The notes under the pieces: model-generated | Told to the model about the DNA's origin: nothing | Databases searched by the model: none | Seen by the model: only the letters and a program-made list of their open reading frames with translations | Assembly: GCA_038525525.1 (NCBI GenBank) | Contig: JBCBHO010000002.1 | Span: forward strand, 62,001 to 126,000 | DNA: 64,000 nt | From: Shimia_B sp038525525 | GTDB taxonomy: Bacteria > Pseudomonadota > Alphaproteobacteria > Rhodobacterales > Rhodobacteraceae | Reading direction: 5' to 3' | In this document: positions 8,276 to 16,648 of the stretch, piece by piece | Layout of the letters: each line of letters opens with the position of its first letter | How positions within the stretch are numbered: position 1 is the first letter of the stretch | Program-made: the position numbers and the translations under genes

Positions 8276-9256
8276 CTAAAGCCCCAGCAAATCTGTGCTG
8301 AAATGCGTGTGCTTCCCTCGCCCCGCGCGCTTGGAGGCATAGAGCGCGAGATCGGCATGATGGAGCATCTGCTCGACCGTTGGCGTCTCGTACTGTCCCG
8401 AGCGGCTCGTGCCTGCGGAGCCTGATATCCGGCACGTGTCTCCGTTCCACGGGATGGGATGCTCGAGGCGCGCGATGATCCGCGCGGCGATGGCGGCGAG
8501 CCGGTCGGGGTGCTGCAGCTCGTGGATGATCAGCACGAATTCGTCGCCCCCGACCCGCGCCACGGTATCCTCGCGCCGCGTCTCGGCGACGAGGATGCGC
8601 GCCACCTCCTGCAAGACGTGATCCCCCGCCGCGTGCCCCAGCGTGTCATTCACGGATTTGAAGAAATCGAGATCGAGATGCATGCAGGAAAAGCCCACGC
8701 CGAGCGCGATGTAACGGCCCATGATGTGATCCATGGCGCGGCGGTTTTTGAGGCCGGTGAGCGTATCGGTGAAGGCCTGCTCCTCCGCCGCGATCTTGGC
8801 GCCTTGGAGCCGTGCGTTGAGGTCCCGGCTCTGCTCCATCGCCGCGGATTTCGCCTCCACGAGGTAGAGCATCTCGATCGTCAGATCTGTGGGCGCGAAA
8901 TCGCGGCTCGTGAGGCTGTAATTCCCCACGGCCTCGACCACCGAGATTCCGAAGGACATATTCACGATGAGCCCGCCCATATGGGGCGCGGCCACCGCCT
9001 TCACCGGCGTGCGATGCCCATCTCTGAGCCTCAGATGCAAAGGCGCGCCGCTATGCGCCTGAAGGTCGGCCACGCTCCGCGCGCCACGGGGGCGCACGAG
9101 CTCGAAAAGGTCGAGGAACGGCCGGCCCACGGCGTCATCATCCATGAGCTTGGCCAAGGTGGGGCCGAGATGGGCGATCTTGCCCTCGGAATTGACGGCA
9201 ACGTGCATCGGGCAGAGCGCATCGAAGGCCTGCGCATCGGGCATGTGATCGAGCAT
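8276..9256 (-). CDS. HNOBA-GGDEF diguanylate cyclase, partner of H-NOX
   Basis: 326 residues from the ATG at 9256; the upstream H-NOX stop is 1 bp away (TGA-C-ATG), so the two are coupled. Residues about 8-115 match an HNOBA-like (PAS-related) domain, including LCPMHVAVNSEGKIAHLGPTL and FELVRP. A helical linker follows at about 120-160 (NLTSRDF/LYLVEAKSAAMEQSRDL), the arrangement seen in soluble guanylate cyclase partners. The C-terminal GGDEF domain (about 160-326) has the intact active motif GGDEF at 236-240 and an RxxD inhibitory site (RRED, 227-230). So it should make cyclic di-GMP and be product-inhibited, with the H-NOX protein as regulator. Confidence 0.9.
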   Translation of the reverse strand: MLDHMPDAQAFDALCPMHVAVNSEGKIAHLGPTLAKLMDDDAVGRPFLDLFELVRPRGARSVADLQAHSGAPLHLRLRDGHRTPVKAVAAPHMGGLIVNMSFGISVVEAVGNYSLTSRDFAPTDLTIEMLYLVEAKSAAMEQSRDLNARLQGAKIAAEEQAFTDTLTGLKNRRAMDHIMGRYIALGVGFSCMHLDLDFFKSVNDTLGHAAGDHVLQEVARILVAETRREDTVARVGGDEFVLIIHELQHPDRLAAIAARIIARLEHPIPWNGDTCRISGSAGTSRSGQYETPTVEQMLHHADLALYASKRAGRGKHTHFSTDLLGL

Positions 9257-9257
9257 G

Positions 9258-9845
9258 TCAGGAGGCCTCCCGCGCCAGCTCGAAGCTGCGCCCCTCGGTG
9301 AAGGCCTCGTCAAGAAGCACGATACGGAGCACGTCGTAGGTCTTGCGGCTTTCGTCGAGCTCCAGAAAGGCGAGCGCGCCATAATCGTCGGCCATGGCGC
9401 GCAGTATCCCCGTCATGACATGGCCGTATCCGGGCAGCCCTGCCCCGCAGCGCAATGTGAAGGAGCCGTCCTCCATCTCCCTGAGTTCAAGCCACGGGAG
9501 ATGCAGATCGGGCACCGCGAGCCGGGCCCGCCCGGGCAGATCGTCGAGCGAGTGGAGGAAATCGATGAAGTCCACCCCGCCGAAGCGCAGCAGGCGACGC
9601 AGGGCCTGCGTATTTGGATGGCTCACGAGGTAGGTGCCCAGATCCTCGAGGAGGTCATGGGGGGCCTTGCCGAGCTTCACCGTCGCGAGCTCGAGGACGG
9701 CCTGCGTGACCTCGTCTTCGTAGATCAGCATCGCCTCGAAGGAGGTGAAGCCCAGGTCAGCTTCCTGCATGACCTCTGCCCAGGTCTCCGGCCCGTAGGT
9801 ATCCCGCAAAAAACACTGAAGACCCCGATTGATGAGACCGTGCAT
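9258..9845 (-). CDS. H-NOX-family protein lacking canonical heme ligands
   Basis: 195 residues. The H-NOX fold is recognisable from MHGLINRGLQCFLRDTYG at the start through RFGGVDFIDFLHSLDDL (about 87-103) to the GYGHVMTGIL segment. In heme-binding members the last helix residues read DDLH or DEVH, with the His as proximal ligand; here position 104 is Pro. The YxSxR heme-propionate motif aligns to C133-x-A135-x-L137. His98 and His115 are nearby but out of register. Known H-NOX proteins sense NO or O2 through heme and control adjacent cyclases or kinases. Here the downstream coupled gene is an HNOBA-GGDEF cyclase, so the partnership is kept but heme sensing looks lost. Confidence 0.8.
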   Translation of the reverse strand: MHGLINRGLQCFLRDTYGPETWAEVMQEADLGFTSFEAMLIYEDEVTQAVLELATVKLGKAPHDLLEDLGTYLVSHPNTQALRRLLRFGGVDFIDFLHSLDDLPGRARLAVPDLHLPWLELREMEDGSFTLRCGAGLPGYGHVMTGILRAMADDYGALAFLELDESRKTYDVLRIVLLDEAFTEGRSFELAREAS

Positions 9846-9947
9846 GCCGCTTCTCCGACGCTTTTGCCGGAGATCGCATGGCGAGGTTAAGAAATGTCCA
9901 ACGGCGCCCGGCGGAGCGCGCCTCCCGGGAGGAAAAACAAGCCCCGA

Positions 9948-11507
9948 TCAGAAGTCGGTGGGTGCCCCGCCCTCGGCCTTGCGGCGCGCCACGAAATCGG
10001 CAAGCTCATCGCGAATGGCCGCGTCCATGGGCGGCGCCTCAAAGCTCGCCACGATCTCCTTGAACATCTTGTGCGCGCGCTCTGCAGTCCACACGCCGCC
10101 GGCGATGTCCCAACCCTCGAAATTGCGCCAGTCGCTCAGGAACGGCTGGTAGAAGGCCGTCTCGTAGCGCTCTTGCGTATGCGCGACGCCGAAGAAATGC
10201 CCGGTCGATCCCACGTCCTTGATGGCGTCGATGGCGATATCGTCCTCGCCCGTGGCCCAGGTTTCGGGCTCGAAGTAGCGCTCCACCATCTGGAGCATCT
10301 CGCAATCCATGATGAACTTCTCGGGGCTTGCGATGAGCCCGCCCTCGAGCCAGCCCGCAGCGTGGTAGACCATGTGCGTGCCCGACTGCACCGCCGCCCA
10401 GAGCGAATTGGACGTCTCCCACATGGATTGCCCGTCGGGCACGTTGGCCGCGCATACCCCGGAGGACCGGATCGGAAGCCCGTAGAAGCGCCCCATCTGC
10501 CCGGTCATCTGCGTGGCGCGCATGTATTCCGGCGTGCCGAAGGCGGGCGCGCCGCTCTTCATGTCCACGTTGGAGGTGAACGTCCCGATCACGCAGGGGC
10601 AGCCGGGCGTGTCGTATTGGAAGAGCGCGATGGCCGAGAGCGCCTCCGCGATGGATTGCGCCACCGCCCCCGCCATCGTCACCGGCGCCATGGCTCCGGC
10701 CAGCGTAAAGGGCGTGACGACCACGGCCTGCCCTGCCCGCGCCATGCGCAGGCATCCGTCGATCATGGGGATGTCGTGCTTGAGCGGCGAGGTGGAATTG
10801 ATGTTGGTGTACATCTTGGGTGTCGCGCGGAATTCCTCATGGGAGTGCCCACCCGCGATGCGCACCATCTCCATGACGTCCTCGACGCGCTCGGGGCCGA
10901 GCGAATAGGCATGCATCACCTTGTCGGTCAGCGTGAGCTTGTCGAAGAGCACGTCGAGGTGGCGGACGCTCGCGTGGATATCGCAGGCCTCCACGGGGTA
11001 GCCGCCCGCGAAGTGGATGCAGTTGAAGTATTGCACGAGTTTGAGGAGGTCCTGGCACTGCGCGCGCGTGCCCGTGACCTTGCCCGTCTCGAGGTCCCAA
11101 TAATTGGGCGGCGAGGAGACGTTGCCGAAGACGAGGGATCGGCCCCCGATCGTGATGGCCCGCGCGGGATTGCGCGGGGTCATGGTGAAAGAGGCCGGCG
11201 CGCGCGCCACCATCTCCATCACGAAATCGCGCCCCATGCGGACGGTATCTCCTTCCACGAGGCAGCCCGCCTTGCGCAGGATCTCGCGGCCTTCGACATT
11301 GTAGAATTCGATCCCGATCTCCTCGAGGATGCGCATGGCACCGTCGTGGATGGCGGCGACGCCCGCCTCGCTCAGGGGCTCTGTGGGGCGGTCCGTGTTC
11401 TCGATGACACGCCATGGCATCTGCTGGATGACCGCGCCACGTCCTCGCGTGTTGCCAGCGCGACCGCCGGAACGGCGGCGTCTCGTGGGGGCGGCGTCAT
11501 CGGGCAT
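9948..11507 (-). CDS. Trimethylamine methyltransferase (MttB)-family protein, non-pyrrolysine type
   Basis: 519 residues from the ATG at 11507, which has a GGAGGATCC ribosome-binding site; a longer frame reaches 11555. The MttB superfamily pattern runs the whole length, for example ILEEIGIEFYNVEGREIL, and a Gly-rich TIM-barrel core with PFTLAGAMAPVTMAGA around the middle. Archaeal MttB uses pyrrolysine encoded by an in-frame amber codon; no in-frame TAG interrupts this gene, so it belongs to the non-Pyl group. One studied non-Pyl member (MtgB) demethylates glycine betaine with a corrinoid protein. No corrinoid protein gene is adjacent here, so the substrate is open. A quaternary amine is the natural guess in an organism that also has carnitine genes. 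Confidence 0.85.
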   Translation of the reverse strand: MPDDAAPTRRRRSGGRAGNTRGRGAVIQQMPWRVIENTDRPTEPLSEAGVAAIHDGAMRILEEIGIEFYNVEGREILRKAGCLVEGDTVRMGRDFVMEMVARAPASFTMTPRNPARAITIGGRSLVFGNVSSPPNYWDLETGKVTGTRAQCQDLLKLVQYFNCIHFAGGYPVEACDIHASVRHLDVLFDKLTLTDKVMHAYSLGPERVEDVMEMVRIAGGHSHEEFRATPKMYTNINSTSPLKHDIPMIDGCLRMARAGQAVVVTPFTLAGAMAPVTMAGAVAQSIAEALSAIALFQYDTPGCPCVIGTFTSNVDMKSGAPAFGTPEYMRATQMTGQMGRFYGLPIRSSGVCAANVPDGQSMWETSNSLWAAVQSGTHMVYHAAGWLEGGLIASPEKFIMDCEMLQMVERYFEPETWATGEDDIAIDAIKDVGSTGHFFGVAHTQERYETAFYQPFLSDWRNFEGWDIAGGVWTAERAHKMFKEIVASFEAPPMDAAIRDELADFVARRKAEGGAPTDF

Positions 11508-11615
11508 GGGGCGGATCCTCCTGCCCCCAGGGTGCGCGCGCCCGGGTCTCGACACCTGTCAGAAGGCGACGGATCGTGTCGTTTCCCACGTCTGGTGCCA
11601 CGTCTGGCCGCGCGA

Positions 11616-12308
11616 TCAGCGCTCGGCGAGCCAGTCCGGCAGGACGGCAATGGAGGGCAGGACCACCTCCGCCAGCGGCGCGAGCACGGCCTCAGGCGCC
11701 AGCCCCGTCAGCACCCCTACGCCCACGCAGCCGGCCTCCCGGGCCGCGTGAAGATCATGGGTGGAATCGCCCACCATCGCGATCTCGGGGGGCGCGAGGC
11801 CCAGCCGCTCGGCAAAGGCGATGAGCTGCCCGGGCGCGGGCTTGCCGCCATGCCCGGAATCGTAGCCCGCGATGAAGTCGAAATGCGGCAGCGCCCCCGC
11901 GCGCCTCAGATGCAGGATCGCGGAGGCTTCTGCATCGTTGGTGGCCACGCCCAGCGCATAGCCAGCCGCCCTCAGGCCCCGAAGGAAGGGCCCGAGAGGC
12001 ACGACCTCCTGCTGCGGGACGCCCTCGGAAAGCGCGATGAGCTGGTCCGAGATCTCCGACTCGGTCATCTCGAGATGCGGGGCGAGGGCCGCGGCCTGCT
12101 CTTGCATGGTGCCCGCGATGACGAGGCTGTCGGGGTGGAACGTCTCCCGCGCGAGATCGTAGCCCAGCGCCCCTGCGAGCACCTCCGCGAGGGCCTCGTC
12201 TCCCCCGGACACCTCGCGCAACGCCTGCCCCGCCCAAGCGGACCAGGTGGCCTCGAAGTCGAATAAGGTGCCATCCTTGTCGAAAAGAAGGGCTTTGATG
12301 GCACTCAT
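11616..12308 (-). CDS. HAD-superfamily phosphatase (phosphoglycolate phosphatase-like)
   Basis: 230 residues. HAD motif I is LLFDKDGTLFDF (residues 7-18), with both catalytic aspartates. Motif II is the ATND segment near residue 117, the conserved Lys lies in GKPAPGQL, and the motif III acidic pair is in MVGDSTHDLHAAREAG. The helical cap between motifs I and II is of the beta-phosphoglucomutase/Gph type. Substrate is probably a small sugar or glycolate phosphate; it cannot be fixed from sequence. Its ATG overlaps the stop of the DUF3572 gene (ATGA, 12305-12308). Confidence 0.88.
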   Translation of the reverse strand: MSAIKALLFDKDGTLFDFEATWSAWAGQALREVSGGDEALAEVLAGALGYDLARETFHPDSLVIAGTMQEQAAALAPHLEMTESEISDQLIALSEGVPQQEVVPLGPFLRGLRAAGYALGVATNDAEASAILHLRRAGALPHFDFIAGYDSGHGGKPAPGQLIAFAERLGLAPPEIAMVGDSTHDLHAAREAGCVGVGVLTGLAPEAVLAPLAEVVLPSIAVLPDWLAER

Positions 12309-12583
12309 GTCCAGTTCACTTGACCACCGCCCGGCAGTGCCATGCGCGCCTCGGCAAGGTCCGTGTAGGCCCAGCCCTGCGCGTCACAAAGGGCCACCAC
12401 CCAGGCATCATCCATCAGGATGAAATCGAGCACGGAGCCGAGAAACTCCGGCTCCCCGGCCCGCGCCCTCAGGTCTGCTTCGTTGGCGCCAGTGGAGCCC
12501 AGGAAGACCGGCCTGAGCTCGTCATGGCCCACCAACCAGCCCAGCGCCCCCAGGGCCATCGTCTCTGCCGCATCCCGCCGCAT
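12305..12583 (-). CDS. DUF3572 family protein
   Basis: 92 residues, full length for this small alphaproteobacterial family. It begins with MRRDAAETMALGALGWLVG and contains the family-like segment FLGSVLDFILMDD. The protein is helical, soluble and without catalytic motifs. No function is established for the family. It is coupled by overlap to the HAD gene downstream and lies divergent to the PleD-like gene, an arrangement common in Rhodobacteraceae. Confidence 0.85.
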   Translation of the reverse strand: MRRDAAETMALGALGWLVGHDELRPVFLGSTGANEADLRARAGEPEFLGSVLDFILMDDAWVVALCDAQGWAYTDLAEARMALPGGGQVNWT

Positions 12584-12708
12584 GGTCTCGTCCTCTGCCT
12601 CTCGACTGGCGAAAACCCGCCAAAGCCCTGAAATGATCTAAAATCGGAAAGAGTTTGTTAACACTTCGGTAGCAATCATGCGGCGTCCGTATCAACTGAG
12701 GCTCCTGC

Positions 12709-14097
12709 ATGACAGCGCGCGTGCTCATCGTCGATCCCGTGGTGACCACGCGGATCGTGTTAAAGGTGAAGCTGGCGGCTGCCTACTTCAATGTGACCCA
12801 CGCCGCCACGATCAAGGAGGCACTGGAGAAGGCCGAGCGCGAGGCCCCGGATGTCATCCTGTGCGAATACGAGCTCGAGGGGGGCGGTGCCGCGCTCCTT
12901 CAGGCCCGGCTTCGCCCATTGCGGATCCCCGTCATGGCGCTTTTGCCGGAAGAGGCGAAGGAGGCCCGCACCCATGCTCTGGCCGCGGGCGTGGGCGACG
13001 TCGTCTCGCGGCCCTACGATGACAGGGATCTCTTCGCCCGCATCCGCAACCTCCTACGCGCGCGCAGCACCCATGAAGAACTCGCCCTGCGGACCGATAC
13101 CTCCGCGGCGCTCGGTTTCGCGGAGGATTGCGCGTCGTTCCTCGGGCGGAGCCGGATCGGCATCGTGGCCGAAACGCGGGGGCAAGGGGCGAGCTGGCAG
13201 TCCGCGCTCGCGGCCCGGCTGCCCCATGACATCGACATCCTCGACCCGGCCGAACTGGTCAGGCGCGAAGCGGCGCAAGGGCCCTTCGATGCGCTCCTCG
13301 TGGGCGTGAGCGGCCCGGAGGCGCGGCAGAGGCTCGATTTCGTGTCCTCCCTTCGGGCGCGGACCGAGGGCCGGCACACCGCGATCCTCGTGGTGAGCCC
13401 GCATGAGCACGCCGATCTCGCTGTCACGGCACTCGATACCGGGGCGGGCGATGTCATGGCCACGGGCTTCGAGCCCGGCGAGGCCGCCGAACGGCTCTCG
13501 CGCCTGCTGCGCCGGCGCCATGTGGAAGAGGCGCTGCGCCGCTCGGTGAAAGCGGGCCTCGAGGCCGCGGTGACCGATCCACTCACCGGGCTCTACAACC
13601 GCCGCTACGCGATGCCCTATCTGGAGCGCATGTCGCAATCGGCGGAGCTCTCGGGGCGCTGCTTCGCGCTCATGGTGCTCGACCTCGACTTCTTCAAACG
13701 CGTGAACGACACCCACGGGCATGCCGTGGGGGACCGCGTGCTCACGGAGTTCGCCCAGCGGCTGCGCGCCAACCTGCGCTCGATGGACCTTCTCGCCCGT
13801 CTCGGCGGGGAAGAGTTCCTCGTGGCCATGCCCGACACGTCGCTCGAGCAGGCCAAGGCCGTCGCCGTGCGGCTCTGCGCGCTCACCCGCAGCGAGAGCT
13901 TCGCGCGGGACGAGATCATCGGCGGGGTCCCCCTGTCCGTCTCGGTCGGGCTCGTGATCGGCGGTGATCCGGATGCAAACGGCGCCCTGCGCGAGCGCAC
14001 CCAGATCCATCACCTGCTCGAACAGGCCGATCTCGCGCTTTATGCCGCCAAGGCCGGCGGGCGGGACATGGTGCGTGTCTGCCGCTCTGCCGCATGA
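12709..14097 (+). CDS. PleD-like diguanylate cyclase with two degenerate receiver domains
   Basis: 462 residues: REC-like (1-120), second REC-like (about 140-275), GGDEF (about 285-460). The PleD architecture is clear, including RIVLKVKLAAAYF and the linker RIRNLLRARSTHEEL. In the first receiver the phosphorylatable Asp53 of PleD is Glu53, the acidic pair DD is DP (9-10), and the signalling Lys is Arg. The second receiver also has no Asp at that position. The cyclase domain is intact: GGEEF at about 366-370 with an RxxD inhibitory site (RSMD) five residues before it. It should make cyclic di-GMP without the usual phosphorylation switch. Upstream GTTAACACTTCGGTAG is at best half of a CtrA-type site. 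Confidence 0.88.
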   Translation: MTARVLIVDPVVTTRIVLKVKLAAAYFNVTHAATIKEALEKAEREAPDVILCEYELEGGGAALLQARLRPLRIPVMALLPEEAKEARTHALAAGVGDVVSRPYDDRDLFARIRNLLRARSTHEELALRTDTSAALGFAEDCASFLGRSRIGIVAETRGQGASWQSALAARLPHDIDILDPAELVRREAAQGPFDALLVGVSGPEARQRLDFVSSLRARTEGRHTAILVVSPHEHADLAVTALDTGAGDVMATGFEPGEAAERLSRLLRRRHVEEALRRSVKAGLEAAVTDPLTGLYNRRYAMPYLERMSQSAELSGRCFALMVLDLDFFKRVNDTHGHAVGDRVLTEFAQRLRANLRSMDLLARLGGEEFLVAMPDTSLEQAKAVAVRLCALTRSESFARDEIIGGVPLSVSVGLVIGGDPDANGALRERTQIHHLLEQADLALYAAKAGGRDMVRVCRSAA

Positions 14098-14101
14098 GGC
14101 C

Positions 14102-14611
14102 CTAGTCGCCCGCGCGGGGTCCGCGTGGCCCCCTCGGGCGGGCGAGTTCCTCTTCCAGCCGATCTGCGAAGGCCGCGCGCTCTGTCTCATCCATCGCGAC
14201 GAGCCGAGCGACGAAGATATCCCGCGCGAGCTCCAGCCTGAATTCGGCCTCCGAGAGCTGGGCGCCGAGCAGCCGTGAGACCTCCTCGGGCTGGAAAGGA
14301 TCCGTTCGCAGCGCGGCGACCACCCCTTCGAGCTGCGCCTTGAGTGCCCCGCGAGAGCGCCCGTCCTGCCGGAGGGCACGGCGCATCTCGAGCGCCAGCG
14401 CCCGCCGCTCGCGCGGCTCGAGCGCGGCGATCACGGCCCCCATTCCGATCTCCTCGGCGGCGGGAGGTCGCCTGTCGTGGCCGCGCTGCCCCTGCATGGC
14501 GATCGCTCCGACGACGATGCCCACGATGACGAGATTGAAAGCGAGCGAGAGGTAAAGCACCACGCGCCCGCCGCGCCCGAGCCCGGCCCGGGGAGGCTCT
14601 GCGTCAGCCAT
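14102..14611 (-). CDS. Periplasmic heavy-metal-sensor (CpxP/Spy-like) protein
   Basis: 169 residues. A single N-terminal membrane helix (about 17-40) anchors a periplasmic, Arg/Glu-rich helical domain with Spy/CpxP-like amphipathic repeats. Proteins of this type often accompany an ECF sigma factor and are thought to sense envelope or metal stress. It overlaps the preceding membrane gene by 8 bp (14604-14611) and is the last gene of the sigma-factor operon. No Cys or His cluster for metal binding is visible. Confidence 0.7.
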   Translation of the reverse strand: MADAEPPRAGLGRGGRVVLYLSLAFNLVIVGIVVGAIAMQGQRGHDRRPPAAEEIGMGAVIAALEPRERRALALEMRRALRQDGRSRGALKAQLEGVVAALRTDPFQPEEVSRLLGAQLSEAEFRLELARDIFVARLVAMDETERAAFADRLEEELARPRGPRGPRAGD

Positions 14612-14957
14612 CGAACGCCACCTCGCCCAGGCGCGGCACGTAATCGGCCGCGCTCAACTCCGCGCCGATCAGCGCTTCCGTGAAGAGGAGGAGCATGTCC
14701 GGCGGGAACATCCCGATGACGAGCCCCGTGGCAACGGCACCGGCAAGGCCGGACATCCCCGTCCAGCCGCCGAGCATGTCCTGCAGGCGCGCGTGCCAGG
14801 GGCGTTGCTCTGCCTGCTCGACCGCCTGCTCCCGCTCCGCATCCGCGAGGATGCGCGCCACGAGGTCCGCGGAGGGCAGCGCGCCTTCGCCGTCGGAAGC
14901 CGCGAAGACCGCGTCAAGCTCCTCGGCGTTCAGCTCTTTTTCGGGGGGCCGCGTCAT
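14604..14957 (-). CDS. Small membrane protein, probable anti-sigma partner
   Basis: 117 residues. An acidic N-terminal cytoplasmic part (about 1-60, ELNAEELDAVFAASD) precedes one hydrophobic helix (about 68-90). It overlaps the ECF sigma gene by 4 bp (ATGA, 14954-14957), and position and topology fit an anti-sigma factor. It lacks the HxxxCxxC zinc motif of ZAS-type anti-sigmas. The assignment is by context, not by a family signature. Confidence 0.55.
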   Translation of the reverse strand: MTRPPEKELNAEELDAVFAASDGEGALPSADLVARILADAEREQAVEQAEQRPWHARLQDMLGGWTGMSGLAGAVATGLVIGMFPPDMLLLFTEALIGAELSAADYVPRLGEVAFDG

Positions 14958-15529
14958 CGTTCAAATCCTAATTCTGCGCGACGCGCGGCCAAGGCTTTCG
15001 CCAGCGCCCGCTTGCCCCGCGCCGTCAAACTCTCGACCGCTTCCACGGAGATGTCCATGATCTCGGCGATCTGCGGGTTGGGCAGGTTCTCGATGTGGCG
15101 GAGGACAACGGCCTCCCGCTGCCGGTCGGGCAGTTCCGCCAGCGCATGCTGCAGCGCGGCCGCGCGGGTCTTCGCCATGATACCCTGGTCCGCGCCGGGC
15201 GCAGCATCGGCGATCTCCGCCGGCTCCTCTAGCGCCGCCGGGCGCGCCTTCCTGAGCCGGTCGGTGCAGAGATTGGCCGTCACCCGGTAGAGCCACGTGG
15301 TCACCTTCGCCTCCCCCGGGCGCCAGTCGCGCGCCACCTTCCAGAGCCGGAGCAGCGCCTCCTGCGTGACGTCTTCGGCCTCCGCGCGATCATTGAGCAG
15401 CCTGTGGGCATGGGCGAGGATCCGCGGCGCGAGGCGCAGCGTGAGCGAACGCGCGGCGTCCTTGTCTCCATTGGCATAGAGCACCAAGAGGGCGTCATCG
15501 CTCACCTCCGACATCGCATCCAGCGCCAT
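14954..15529 (-). CDS. ECF-type RNA polymerase sigma factor
   Basis: About 191 residues. Sigma region 2 runs from about residue 25 to 95 (RILAHAHRLLNDRAEAEDVTQEALLRLW, then the -10-recognition part TTWLYRVTANLCTDRLRK). Region 4 follows at about 125-180 (ALAELPDRQREAVVLRHIENLPNPQIAEIMDISVEAVESL). Start taken at the ATG 15529; a GTG one codon earlier is equally possible. It leads an operon with a membrane partner and a periplasmic sensor and is preceded on the same strand by an EF-hand gene, suggesting an envelope-stress regulon. Confidence 0.93.
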   Translation of the reverse strand: MALDAMSEVSDDALLVLYANGDKDAARSLTLRLAPRILAHAHRLLNDRAEAEDVTQEALLRLWKVARDWRPGEAKVTTWLYRVTANLCTDRLRKARPAALEEPAEIADAAPGADQGIMAKTRAAALQHALAELPDRQREAVVLRHIENLPNPQIAEIMDISVEAVESLTARGKRALAKALAARRAELGFER

Positions 15530-15592
15530 CACTCCATCCCCGGCTGCCGACGGGCCTAGCGGCTGGCGCCGGACCCGTCCAGTTCAGCGGCC

Positions 15593-16078
15593 TCACCCGC
15601 GGTCGCGACCGTCCCCCCGGCCAAAGCGGAAGCCCCGCGCCTCGCGCGCCTTTCGCATCTCCTCCGGCGAGAGGCCGCCGGAGCCATCGGCATCGAGCCG
15701 CTCGAAGCGGGCCTCCATGCGGTCGGCGCCCGCCCCGAACTCGTCGCGCTCGAGCGTCCCGTTGCCATTGGCGTCTGCGCGCTCGATGAAGCGGGAGATA
15801 CGGGCCTCGCGCTGGTCGGCGCTCCGGGCCTCGCGCGCGGCGAGGATTTCGGCCATGGAAAGCGCACCGTCGCCATCGGTGTCAGTTGCCTCGAAGCGGG
15901 CATCGCCGAAGGCGCGCATCTCGGCGAGGCTGACCTCCCCGTTGCCGTCGGCGTCGAGCTCCGAGAAGCGCGCGCTATCGCCGGCGCGGCCCTGCGCCTC
16001 GGCTGAAAGCGCGCTCAGGCCGGTGAGCCCGATGGACAGGGCAAGGGTGCCTGCGAGAAGCTTCGTCGTCGTGGTCAT
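15593..16078 (-). CDS. Secreted EF-hand calcium-binding protein
   Basis: 161 residues with an N-terminal signal peptide (about 1-28, ending at an Ala-rich site). Four EF-hand loops are visible in order: DADGNGEVSLAE, DTDGDGALSMAE, DANGNGTLERDE and DADGSGGLSPEE. All keep Asp at position 1 and Glu at position 12, so calcium binding is likely, in the periplasm or outside. The tail is basic and Gly-rich. It lies 64 bp upstream of the ECF sigma gene on the same strand, so it could be co-transcribed with, or controlled by, that sigma factor. Confidence 0.85.
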   Translation of the reverse strand: MTTTTKLLAGTLALSIGLTGLSALSAEAQGRAGDSARFSELDADGNGEVSLAEMRAFGDARFEATDTDGDGALSMAEILAAREARSADQREARISRFIERADANGNGTLERDEFGAGADRMEARFERLDADGSGGLSPEEMRKAREARGFRFGRGDGRDRG

Positions 16079-16231
16079 GGTGTCGTCCTCGGTGAGGGTG
16101 GGTCAGGATCGCCCGGCGCCGCCTCACTCCAGCCTCGGACATGCCCTACACGGCCCACGCCGCCCTTTCCGTCGCGCGGCGCGGCGATTTTTCTTTCCCA
16201 CGCGGTGCCGGGGGCGTAGGCGGGAGGCATC

Positions 16232-16627
16232 ATGCACGCCACACGACCCCTCAGCGAAGACGATGCGGACCGCCCCCTGGGGCGCGCGGTGCGCCGCGGG
16301 CTCCTCTGCCGGTGCCCGAAATGCGGAGAGGGAAAGCTGCTTCACCGCTACCTGAAGGTACGGGATGCCTGCCCGTCCTGCGGCGAGGCCTTTCACCACC
16401 AGCGCGCCGATGACGGACCGGCCTGGCTCACGCTTCTCATCGTGGGGCACCTCATGGCACCAGCGCTCCATATCGGCTACGTCCGCTACGAGCCGGAGCC
16501 GCTGGTGCTCTTCGCCGTGCTCTCATCGGCGTGCCTCGTGCTGTCGCTCGTCCTGCTGCCGCGGCTCAAGGGGATGATGGTCGCCTTCCAGTGGTCGCGG
16601 CGGATGCACGGCTTTTCGCGGCCCTGA
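16232..16627 (+). CDS. DUF983 family membrane protein
   Basis: 131 residues. A zinc-ribbon-like N-terminal part has two CxxC pairs (CRCPKCGEGKL and ACPSCGEAF, about 26-56). Two membrane helices follow (about 66-85 and 92-112). This matches DUF983, a small alphaproteobacterial family of unknown function. Good ribosome-binding site GGGAGG. The NUDIX gene starts 21 bp downstream, so the two are probably one transcript. Confidence 0.85.
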   Translation: MHATRPLSEDDADRPLGRAVRRGLLCRCPKCGEGKLLHRYLKVRDACPSCGEAFHHQRADDGPAWLTLLIVGHLMAPALHIGYVRYEPEPLVLFAVLSSACLVLSLVLLPRLKGMMVAFQWSRRMHGFSRP

Positions 16628-16648
16628 TCCCGTGAGCCGAAGGACGCC

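Noticed and set aside
9948..11507. Pyrrolysine-containing MttB
   Set aside because: No in-frame TAG interrupts the gene.
9894..12266. Long plus-strand open frame of 790 codons
   Set aside because: It is antisense to the MttB, HAD and neighbouring genes and reads as His/Arg/Gly-rich sequence without motifs, a GC-driven artefact.
12655..12670. CtrA site upstream of the PleD-like gene
   Set aside because: Only TTAA-N7-GTAG, one half-site mismatched; not enough to call.
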